Positions 7,324-12,639 of a DNA stretch of 12,639 nt are shown here, piece after piece (within the stretch, counting starts at the first letter, position 1; the number at the start of each line of letters is the position of its first letter). The position numbers and the translations under genes were made by a program. The stretch covers positions 1 through 12,639 of the forward strand of contig DASTKT010000103.1 in the NCBI GenBank assembly GCA_035715725.1, in the 5' to 3' direction. The DNA is from JADGGV01 sp035715725. GTDB taxonomy: Bacteria > Gemmatimonadota > Gemmatimonadetes > Longimicrobiales > RSA9. Below the pieces are notes generated by a model that saw only the letters and a list, made by a program, of their open reading frames with translations, was not told the origin of the DNA and did not search any database.

Positions 7324-7965
7324 TTGCGAGCTTCCATCCCGATGCTGGTCCTGGTGAGCGCCGTGCTGGCCTGCGGTGACGGAGCGCGTGATCGGCCGCC
7401 GCCGGACGCGCCGCCGCCGCTGCCGGCCGCGGCCGCGAGCGGTCCGGCGGCCGAGCCGGCCGGCGCGGGGCCGCCCGCGGCGGCTCGGGCGCCGACGCCG
7501 GCGGTGCGCTCCTCGCCGGGGCAGGACACGTCGACCTGGAGCGCGGGGATCGTGGCGCAGGCGCACGCGGGACCCCCCGCGACGCTGGCCGCGATCCGCG
7601 TCGCGGGGCATGCCGGCTTCGAGCGCGTCGTCTTCGAGTTCCGGGACCGGCTGCCGAGCTACCAGGTCGAGTACGTGGACCGGCCGGTGAGGGCGTGTGG
7701 CTCCGGCAACGTCGTGCCGGTTTCCGGGGACGCGTGGCTGCAGGTGCGCTTCCAGGGCGCGCAGGCCCACGACGAGGCCGGCCATGGGACGATCGCGGCG
7801 CCGCCGAAGGTGACGGGGCTCGCGAACCTGCGGGAGCTGCGCTCGACGTGCGACTTCGAGGGTGAGGTGACCTGGGTACTCGGGCTCAATCACCCGAACC
7901 GCTATCGCACGCTGGAGCTCCAGTCGCCCGCGCGGCTGGTTGTGGACATCCTCGCATCGAGGTAG
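7324..7965 (+). CDS. AMIN-like-domain lipoprotein
   Basis: 213 residues from the TTG start. MRASIPMLVLVSAVLAC is a lipoprotein signal peptide with Cys17 as the lipid site. Residues 21-68 are a Pro/Ala linker. Residues about 86-211 match the AMIN-like domain known from actinobacterial lipoproteins: IRVAGHAGFERVVFEF (91-106), YQVEYVDRPV (113-122), a glycine-rich middle, LRELRSTCDFEGEVTWVLGL (169-188) and PARLVVDIL (202-210). Cys125 and Cys176 could form a disulphide. Classical AMIN domains bind peptidoglycan or target proteins to the envelope; the AMIN-like version has no proven ligand that I know of. Here it is the only domain, so an envelope-attached binding or scaffold role is inference. If the ATG at 7342 is used, the protein has 207 residues and keeps a poorer signal peptide. 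It is divergent from the small lipoprotein and convergent with the M1 peptidase. Confidence 0.8.
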   Translation: MRASIPMLVLVSAVLACGDGARDRPPPDAPPPLPAAAASGPAAEPAGAGPPAAARAPTPAVRSSPGQDTSTWSAGIVAQAHAGPPATLAAIRVAGHAGFERVVFEFRDRLPSYQVEYVDRPVRACGSGNVVPVSGDAWLQVRFQGAQAHDEAGHGTIAAPPKVTGLANLRELRSTCDFEGEVTWVLGLNHPNRYRTLELQSPARLVVDILASR

Positions 7966-8004
7966 GCGGAGGTTCGACGGCCGGCCGGCCGTCGGGCCTC
8001 CGCC
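7965..8004. terminator. 40-base palindrome between convergent genes (probable bidirectional terminator)
   Basis: The outer arms 7965-7972 and 7997-8004 pair perfectly (8 bp). The inner arms 7975-7984 and 7985-7994 form a perfect 10-base palindrome. The TT/GG mismatch between them can form wobble pairs. It starts at the last base of the AMIN-like stop codon and ends two bases before the peptidase stop codon. No T-run follows on either strand, so termination is inferred from position and symmetry. Confidence 0.55.
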
Positions 8005-8006
8005 GA

Positions 8007-10022
8007 TCAGCGCGGTGTCCAGACCTGGTTCGTGCGGTCGACATCCGGGAAGAAACGCTCCGGATCGATCTCGACACGCGTGATGGCCGGCGCCGCGGCG
8101 ACGCGGATGTCGTGACGGCGCGCGCCGGCGAGCCACACCTCGACGGGCACCTCGACGCGGTCGACGCGGCCGTCCGCGCGCGTCACCGCGATGCGCGCCG
8201 GCATCGGCGCCAGGCCGCGGTCCTCGACGTGGATCGTCGCGGAGTCGCCGGCGGCATCCACGCCGGCGATGGCCTGGTCGAGCGTCCAGGTCTCGAAGAA
8301 CCAGGGCCGCCAGAACCAGTCGAGGTCCCGACCGGCGACGTCGTCGATGGTGTTGAAGAAGTCGTAGGCGTCCGGGTGGCGGTACATCCAGCGACGGCCG
8401 TACTCCCGGAGCGCGCGGTGGAGGACATCCGCGCCGAGCAGGCCATCGAGCATGTGCAGGACGACGGCCGTCTTCGTGTAGGTCGCGGCGCCGAAGGCGG
8501 GGCGGAGCGGCGGATAGAGGTCGCCGTGGCGCATCAGCTCGACCTCGCCGCCGATCCACTCGCCGTCGGCGCTGCCGACGCGCGCGAGCTCGAGGTAGCC
8601 GTCCTGGTCGGCGCCGAACGGATCACTTGCCGGGCGAGCCTCCTTCAAGCCGATGTCGTCGACGTAGGAGTTCACCCCCTCGTCCTGCCAGGAGTGCCGC
8701 TTCTCGTCGGAGCCGACCATCATCGGGAACCACATGTGCCCGATCTCGTGGAGGCTGACGCCGTAGAGGCTGGTCGAGTCGCGCGTCCCGCCGATGAGCG
8801 TGGCCATCGGGTACTCCATCCCGCCATCGAGGATCCCCTCGACCAGGTCCATGTGCGGCCAGGGATACGGCCAGAGCTCGCGCGAGAAGAAGGCGACGGC
8901 GCGGGCGCCGAGGCTGGCCCAGCGGTTCCAGGACGTCCCCTTTTCCGGGCGGTAGAACGCGTTCACGACCACGGTGTCCGGCCGGCCGTCGCCGTGCGCG
9001 TCCGGCACCTCGACGGCGGCCGCGTCCCAGACGTACCGATCCGACGTGCCCCAGGCGAAGTCACGCACGTTGCTCGCGGTCCAGCGCCAGGTGAGCTTGC
9101 CGCCCGGCGCGCCCGCAGTGGCCCGGCCGGCGCCACGCTCCGCCGGTGCGACGACGCGGACCAAGCCGCCAGCGGCGGGAGGCGACGCGATGCGCTGCCG
9201 CGTCCGCGGCGAGAGCACGTCCGCGGGGTTTCGCAGCGTGCCGGTGGCGGCGACGAGGAACCCGGCCGGCACCGTGAGCGAGACGTCGTAGTCGGCGTAG
9301 CCCATGTAGAACTCGGCGTTCGTCATGTACTGGTCCGCCTGCCAGCCGTTCACGTCGTCGTAGACGGCGAGCTGCGGATACCAGTAGCCGAGGAAGAACA
9401 CCTCGCCGTCCGTGCCCATCCGCGGGTTGCCGACGGGCGGGACGGTGAAGCTCCAGGCGAGCTCCAGCTCCGCCGAGTCGCCCGGCGCCAGCGGGTGCGG
9501 CAAGCGGATGGAGGCGACCGTGCCGGTGACGAGGTAGTAGGGCCGGCCGGGCGCCGCGCGGGCCGGGATCTCCTGCCCCTGCGCCGCGACGCGCGTGAGC
9601 GCCACGCCCCCGGTCGCCGGGACGAAGCGGTCCCGCATGGCGGTCGGGGCGTTGGCGTTCTGGTAGAGATGGATCGAGAGCGTGGCCAGCGTGTCGGGCG
9701 AGCGGTTCAGATAGCGGACCGTCTCCGCGCCGCTCAACCGCGCGGTGGCCGGGTCCAGCTCCGCCGTGATCCGGTACCGGGCGTACTGCTGCCAGTACCG
9801 GGGTCCGGGGCGGCCGGTGCGCGTGCGCGTGCCCCGCTCGACGGCTCGCCGAAAGCCGGGCGTCTCGAAGACGGGGTAGGGCCGCGGCCGCTCGGGCGTG
9901 GCAAGGGGCGCCGGGACACGCGGGGCCGGCGCAACCGGCGCGGGCCGGGCGGAGGCGCAAGCGGCGGCGCAGAGCGCCAGGAGCGTGGCCAGGATCGGTC
10001 GAGGTCGCGGTCGGGGCCCCAC
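8007..10022 (-). CDS. Secreted M1-family zinc metallopeptidase, probably a lipoprotein
   Basis: 671 residues from a GTG at 10022, with GGAGA ideally placed upstream (10028-10032). MGPRPRPRPILATLLALCAAAC is a signal peptide with a fair lipobox (AAAC, Cys22), followed by a Pro/Ala linker. Residues about 80-290 form the M1 N-terminal beta saddle (TAELDPATARLSGAETVRYL; SIHLYQNA). The catalytic domain has GGMEYP (400-405), standing in for the aminopeptidase GAMEN motif, then HEIGH (425-429) and Glu448 in QDEG, giving HExxH-18-E: two His and one Glu as zinc ligands and Glu426 as catalytic base. Y515 in TYTK fits the transition-state tyrosine. A helical region and a C-terminal beta segment (about 595-655) follow. 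The domain order resembles the M1-like peptidases annotated in many Gram-negative secretomes. It is predicted to cleave peptides at the cell surface or in the periplasm. GGMEYP in place of GAMEN suggests altered N-terminus recognition, which is inference. Confidence 0.92.
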   Translation of the reverse strand: MGPRPRPRPILATLLALCAAACASARPAPVAPAPRVPAPLATPERPRPYPVFETPGFRRAVERGTRTRTGRPGPRYWQQYARYRITAELDPATARLSGAETVRYLNRSPDTLATLSIHLYQNANAPTAMRDRFVPATGGVALTRVAAQGQEIPARAAPGRPYYLVTGTVASIRLPHPLAPGDSAELELAWSFTVPPVGNPRMGTDGEVFFLGYWYPQLAVYDDVNGWQADQYMTNAEFYMGYADYDVSLTVPAGFLVAATGTLRNPADVLSPRTRQRIASPPAAGGLVRVVAPAERGAGRATAGAPGGKLTWRWTASNVRDFAWGTSDRYVWDAAAVEVPDAHGDGRPDTVVVNAFYRPEKGTSWNRWASLGARAVAFFSRELWPYPWPHMDLVEGILDGGMEYPMATLIGGTRDSTSLYGVSLHEIGHMWFPMMVGSDEKRHSWQDEGVNSYVDDIGLKEARPASDPFGADQDGYLELARVGSADGEWIGGEVELMRHGDLYPPLRPAFGAATYTKTAVVLHMLDGLLGADVLHRALREYGRRWMYRHPDAYDFFNTIDDVAGRDLDWFWRPWFFETWTLDQAIAGVDAAGDSATIHVEDRGLAPMPARIAVTRADGRVDRVEVPVEVWLAGARRHDIRVAAAPAITRVEIDPERFFPDVDRTNQVWTPR

Positions 10023-10043
10023 CGGCGTCTCCGGGCAGAGGGT

Positions 10044-10072
10044 CCTATATGGTTGTCGTGCATCAACTTAAT
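10044..10072 (-). promoter_or_regulatory. Candidate promoter of the M1 peptidase
   Basis: On the minus strand ATTAAG (10067-10072) and TATAGG (10044-10049) are 17 bases apart, in the most AT-rich patch of the window. The start of transcription would fall a few bases before the ribosome binding site, giving a very short leader. The match is modest. Confidence 0.35.
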
Positions 10073-10153
10073 AACACCGGCCGACGCGCGCACGCGAGGG
10101 CGCGCGATCATGAAACTTGACTATGGGAGCGGCAGCATTAGTTTGGACCCCCG

Positions 10154-10218
10154 ATCGGCCTCATGCAGGAACCGGCCGATACTCCCCCCTGGAGGACCGG
10201 TATGAGGCACGATGCCTC
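10154..10218 (+). promoter_or_regulatory. Cluster of mutually exclusive inverted repeats
   Basis: Three stems share strands. Stem A pairs 10154-10160 with 10174-10180 (7 bp, perfect). Stem B pairs 10158-10164 and 10171-10175 with the continuous strand 10197-10208 (12 bp with a 6-base bulge), and has a small CTCC/GGAG stem in its loop. Stem C pairs GAGGCA (10204-10209) with TGCCTC (10213-10218), directly before the -35 at 10219. A and B compete, and B and C compete. As DNA, stem C could be an operator; as RNA from the upstream promoter candidate, the set could be a switch. Confidence 0.5.
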
Positions 10219-10247
10219 TTGACGGCATACAGGCCGGGGGGTAAAGT
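10219..10247 (+). promoter_or_regulatory. Candidate promoter of the Ig-like lipoprotein gene
   Basis: TTGACG (10219-10224) and TAAAGT (10242-10247) are spaced by exactly 17 bases, five of six and four of six matches to the housekeeping sigma consensus. This is the best promoter match in the window. Transcription would start near 10254, leaving a long leader of about 275 bases. Confidence 0.5.
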
Positions 10248-10255
10248 GTGTCCCG

Positions 10256-10282
10256 CTTTGCCCGGCAGTCGCAAAGTCGGGC
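10256..10282 (+). promoter_or_regulatory. Leader hairpins with alternative pairing
   Basis: CTTTGC (10256-10261) pairs perfectly with GCAAAG (10271-10276). GCCCG (10260-10264) pairs perfectly with CGGGC (10278-10282). The left arms overlap by two bases, so the two stems cannot both form fully. They lie at the predicted 5' end of the leader transcript. Confidence 0.35.
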
Positions 10283-10419
10283 GGGCGGTGCCGAACAGAC
10301 GATACCGTTGACGTCTCCGGGTTCTACGGTCCGCGAAAGCTGGCCCGTGAGCCCTTCTGCCGTCTGGTCACGCAACAAGGAGGTGGCAGCGATCCCGAGT
10401 GTCGTGCGTCCGCAGGCGC

Positions 10420-10490
10420 GAAGTACCGCAGTTCCAGCCACACGATGCACGCAGCAGTGCGCAGTCCGAAGTACGCAGTCCCCGCAGTAC
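10420..10490 (+). repeat. Degenerate direct repeats, unit GTRCGCAGTCC
   Basis: GTGCGCAGTCC (10457-10467) and GTACGCAGTCC (10471-10481) are 14 bases apart; a looser copy GTACCGCAGTTCC lies at 10423-10435 and a CCGCAGTAC fragment at 10482-10490. The longer unit GAAGTAC(C)GCAGT(T)CC occurs at 10420-10435 and 10468-10481. The role is unknown. Confidence 0.55.
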
Positions 10491-10503
10491 GGTAGTCGTG
10501 AAC

Positions 10504-10527
10504 CCTCTTTCTCCTTATCGGAGGAGG
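10504..10527 (+). promoter_or_regulatory. Hairpin burying the ribosome binding site of the Ig-like gene
   Basis: The site GGAGGAGG (10520-10527), three bases before the ATG, is wholly complementary to upstream sequence: CTCC (10511-10514) pairs with GGAG (10520-10523) across the 5-base loop TTATC, and CCTC (10504-10507) pairs with GAGG (10524-10527), leaving a 3-base TTT bulge. The 8 bp would block ribosome access unless opened. Confidence 0.6.
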
Positions 10528-10530
10528 CCA

Positions 10531-12639
10531 ATGAGTCCTCGAACGTTTGTAACTAGGGGCCTGGCGCTGATGGCGCTCGCGTCCCTCGGTTTGGCGGCGT
10601 GTTCGGACAACACGACCGTCATTCCGCCCGAGCCGGTAGCGGTGACGGTGGTTCCGCCGGCGCTGACGCTCGGCGTGGGGCAGTCCGGCCAGTTCGTCGC
10701 CGCGGTGACGGGCGGGCCGACCGGCGGCAGCACGGCGGTGACCTGGAGCTCGAGCAACTCGGCCCTGGTCAGCGTCGACGCGACCGGCAAGGTGACGGTG
10801 GCGCGTGCGCCGACGGCGACCGAGGGTACGTCGGTGACGATCACGGCGACCTCGCAGCAGGATCCGAACGCGAAGGGCGCCGGCGTGGTGAACATCACGG
10901 TGACGGCGCCGCCGCCGCCGCCGCCGCCGGCGACGATCACGATCGCGGACATCACCGCTCCGGGTGGTGGCACGGTCGACCCGACGAACATCTCGGGTTC
11001 GATCAACATCATCCTGAACGTGGATGTGCCGCAGGGCGCGCAGGTGAGCCGCGTGGACGTCAAGCTGGACGCGGCCACTGTGTGCTCGCAGTCGTTCACG
11101 TCCGGGACGCAGGGCCAGGTCTCGACGAACGAGGCGGACGTGGTGCAGGTGATCTGCCCGATCAACACGGCGGCGACGAAGGATTCGCTGGGCACGCCGT
11201 CGTTCCTGAACGGGCCGCACACGCTGACCGCCGCGCTGGTCGCTCCGTCGGGCACGACGGCCGCGTCGGTGACGCAGACGCTGGTGTTCAATAACGCGAA
11301 CCGGGTCATCCCGACGATCACGACGTCCGGTGCGAGCGCGGTCGGCCCGCTCGGTCTGACGTGGCGGCAGGGCGACCTGGTGGTGAAGGCGGTTCCGACG
11401 CTGTTCACGGGCGGGACGCTGAGCCGGGTGACGGTGTCGGTGACGCCGGCGAACGGCGGTGGGACGGCGGTCCAGGTCGATTCGACGGCCTCGGACGGCT
11501 TCACGGTGACGTTCCCGCAGAACAAGTCGCTCGCGAGCAACGGCGTGGGCGGGGTGCAGGACTCGGTCAACATCGTGGTCACGACGGTGACGTCGACGGG
11601 TCAGGGTGGTCCGTCGAACAGCTTCGGCGTGAACCAGCCGCAGACGCTGCGCCTGGACAACGTGGCGCCGTCGGTGACGGCGATCACGCTGCCGCCGCCG
11701 AGCCCGGCGGCGGGGAACCCGATCTTCCTGAACGGCACGTTCGCGTTCGCCGCGAGCGCAGTGACGGCGACGGACGCGGGTGTGAACAACGTGACGTTCA
11801 CGTTCTTCGCGGGTCCGGATACGGCGCACCTGACGCAGGTGACGACCGGCTCGCAGCTGGCCGAGGTCGCGGTTCCGACGTACATCCTGCGCGTGGTTGC
11901 GAAGGATGCGCTGGGCAATGACACGATCGTCTACGCGGCCGCGGGCAACACCGTCTCGACGACGGTGGGTGGCGCGGTGAAGTTCGCGGTCGACGTGACG
12001 CCGCCGGTGGCGACGATCACCGGTACGCCGAACCTGGCGACGGTGACGGTGCTCAACTCGGCCAGCTGGGCCGTGACGGCGCAGGACACCGGCGCGGCGC
12101 CCAGCGGCATCGGGACGAACTCGATCAGCGGGCGTCAGTTCGTGATCACGCCGACGGGCACGACGTGCGCCACGGGCGTGGTGAGCGGCGTCTGCCAGTT
12201 CGTCAGCCCCGGCACGGGGGCGGCGGGCACGATCAACGCCACGCCGTCGGTCGGGTACGACAGCGTGACGATCCGGGTCACGGACGTGGCCGGGAACGTG
12301 AACACGGTTGCGACGCGCCTCATCCTGCAGGACAACGCGGCGCCGAGCATGGGCGGCATTGTCGGCCCGGCGACGATCACGGGTGGTTCGAGCGCGACGT
12401 TCTCGACCGCGGCGAGCGACAACATCGACCTGGGCTTGCTGACGCCGACGCTGTCGTACGGCGCTGCGCTCGACCTCGGGTTCGCGCCGACGACGATCGG
12501 CACGTTCGGGACGGACGCGTTCACGACCTCGGCGACGCCGAGCGTTGCGATCAGCCCGTTCATCGCCGGGATTCAGTTCACGGTCGCCGGCGGCGCGCCG
12601 ACGGGTGCGAGCCAGGGTGCCACGCTGGTGACGTTCAAC
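10531..12639 (+). CDS. Large Ig-like-domain surface lipoprotein, N-terminal 703 residues (partial)
   Basis: The frame is open for 703 codons from the ATG at 10531 to the window edge. MSPRTFVTRGLALMALASLG followed by LAAC gives a lipoprotein signal with Cys24 as the lipid site. Residues about 37-125 are a bacterial Ig-like group 2 (BIG2) domain: VVPPALTLGVGQSGQFVAAV, TWSSSNSALVSVDATGKVTV, then NITVTA. A seven-proline linker (127-133) follows. The rest is low in charge, rich in Thr, Val, Ala, Gly and Ser, and looks like a string of beta-sandwich modules: boundaries such as LDNVAPSVT (375-383), VDVTPPVATI (487-496) and DNAAPSM (601-607), and D..GN motifs (KDALGND 458-464, TDVAGNV 584-590). Cys185/Cys209 and Cys546/Cys555 may form disulphides. 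Such proteins are cell-surface stalks or adhesins; no enzymatic domain is visible here and the C-terminus is missing. The start is supported by GGAGGAGG just upstream. It is divergent from the M1 peptidase. Confidence 0.88.
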   Translation, partial: MSPRTFVTRGLALMALASLGLAACSDNTTVIPPEPVAVTVVPPALTLGVGQSGQFVAAVTGGPTGGSTAVTWSSSNSALVSVDATGKVTVARAPTATEGTSVTITATSQQDPNAKGAGVVNITVTAPPPPPPPATITIADITAPGGGTVDPTNISGSINIILNVDVPQGAQVSRVDVKLDAATVCSQSFTSGTQGQVSTNEADVVQVICPINTAATKDSLGTPSFLNGPHTLTAALVAPSGTTAASVTQTLVFNNANRVIPTITTSGASAVGPLGLTWRQGDLVVKAVPTLFTGGTLSRVTVSVTPANGGGTAVQVDSTASDGFTVTFPQNKSLASNGVGGVQDSVNIVVTTVTSTGQGGPSNSFGVNQPQTLRLDNVAPSVTAITLPPPSPAAGNPIFLNGTFAFAASAVTATDAGVNNVTFTFFAGPDTAHLTQVTTGSQLAEVAVPTYILRVVAKDALGNDTIVYAAAGNTVSTTVGGAVKFAVDVTPPVATITGTPNLATVTVLNSASWAVTAQDTGAAPSGIGTNSISGRQFVITPTGTTCATGVVSGVCQFVSPGTGAAGTINATPSVGYDSVTIRVTDVAGNVNTVATRLILQDNAAPSMGGIVGPATITGGSSATFSTAASDNIDLGLLTPTLSYGAALDLGFAPTTIGTFGTDAFTTSATPSVAISPFIAGIQFTVAGGAPTGASQGATLVTFN
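10909..10929 (+). repeat. (CCG)7 microsatellite encoding a polyproline linker
   Basis: Seven perfect CCG codons in frame encode Pro127-Pro133 between the BIG2 domain and the next module. Changes in copy number would keep the frame and alter only linker length. Confidence 0.9.

Larger units (their letters stand above)
10023..10530. other. 508-base intergenic region with promoters and a structured leader
   Basis: No gene is supported here: short open frames lack ribosome binding sites. It is less GC-biased than the genes. It contains the peptidase promoter (10044-10072), a cluster of overlapping inverted repeats (10154-10218), a good plus-strand promoter (10219-10247), a predicted leader of about 275 bases with further stems (for example 10256-10282 and 10304-10330), a degenerate repeat tract (10420-10490) and a hairpin covering the ribosome binding site of the Ig-like gene (10504-10527). 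A second, weaker plus-strand promoter-like pair, TTGACT (10117-10122) and TAGTTT (10139-10144), lies further upstream and, if used, would place the inverted-repeat cluster inside the transcript. Confidence 0.5.

Noticed and set aside
8112..10205. Plus-strand open frame of 697 codons opposite the M1 peptidase
   Set aside because: The minus-strand frame carries HExxH-18-E and a signal peptide; the plus-strand product is a compositional shadow.
10117..10311. Small 64-codon open frame in the intergenic region
   Set aside because: It has no ribosome binding site, crosses the strongest promoter and inverted repeats, and its product shows no signal peptide or domain.
10254..10340. Class I c-di-GMP riboswitch in the Ig-like gene leader
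   Set aside because: Only a GCAAAG string is shared; the conserved first half and the GNRA tetraloop stem are not found, so no class is claimed.
10324..11829. Minus-strand open frames of 501 and 355 codons opposite the Ig-like gene
   Set aside because: The Ig-like frame has a strong binding site, a lipobox and domain motifs. The antisense frames arise from its biased use of ACG, GTG, GCG and TCG codons.
1..12639. CRISPR array, insertion sequence, phage or toxin-antitoxin genes
   Set aside because: No regularly spaced repeats with unique spacers, no transposase or integrase motifs and no matching gene pairs were seen in any frame.

Overview
The window looks like chromosomal DNA from a very GC-rich, Gram-negative-type bacterium, most likely a member of Gemmatimonadota. 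This placement is inference. It rests on strong G/C bias at third codon positions, an outer-membrane TonB-dependent receptor with an N-terminal carboxypeptidase-regulatory-like domain, several lipoproteins with lipoboxes, a secreted M1-type peptidase and a large lipoprotein built of Ig-like domains. No rRNA or other marker gene is present to confirm it. I see no transposase, integrase, phage gene, CRISPR array, tRNA or rRNA.

Layout from left to right: (1) a TonB-dependent receptor-like gene on the minus strand, running off the left edge (1-2430); (2) a 543-base intergenic region; (3) a plus-strand membrane acyltransferase of the DUF5009/NagX/HGSNAT type (2974-4164), followed by a textbook intrinsic terminator enclosed by opposed arrays of a 9-base repeat; (4) an MgtE magnesium channel on the minus strand (4318-5655); (5) a divergent PfkB-family sugar-phosphate kinase of the FruK/LacC type (5948-6883); (6) a 77-residue lipoprotein on the minus strand (6889-7122); (7) a divergent AMIN-like-domain lipoprotein with a probable TTG start (7324-7965); (8) a near-perfect 40-base palindrome separating it from (9) a secreted M1-like metallopeptidase on the minus strand (8007-10022); (10) a 508-base intergenic region rich in inverted repeats, with a good promoter and a hairpin that buries the ribosome binding site of (11) a large Ig-like-domain lipoprotein on the plus strand, running off the right edge (10531-12639).

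The genes alternate strand almost one by one, so there is no evident operon and each is probably its own transcription unit. Two themes can be seen: cell-envelope and surface function (receptor, three lipoproteins, M1 peptidase, Ig-like protein, membrane acyltransferase) and small housekeeping functions (Mg2+ uptake, sugar-phosphate phosphorylation). I found no clear new multi-gene system. The most interesting material is non-coding: the leader of the Ig-like lipoprotein gene (about 10140-10530), with several mutually exclusive stems and a ribosome-binding-site hairpin, and the symmetric 9-base repeat arrays at the 3' ends of two convergent genes. Two genes open at the window edges (1-2430 and 10531-12639) have no stop codon here and are described from their visible portions only.
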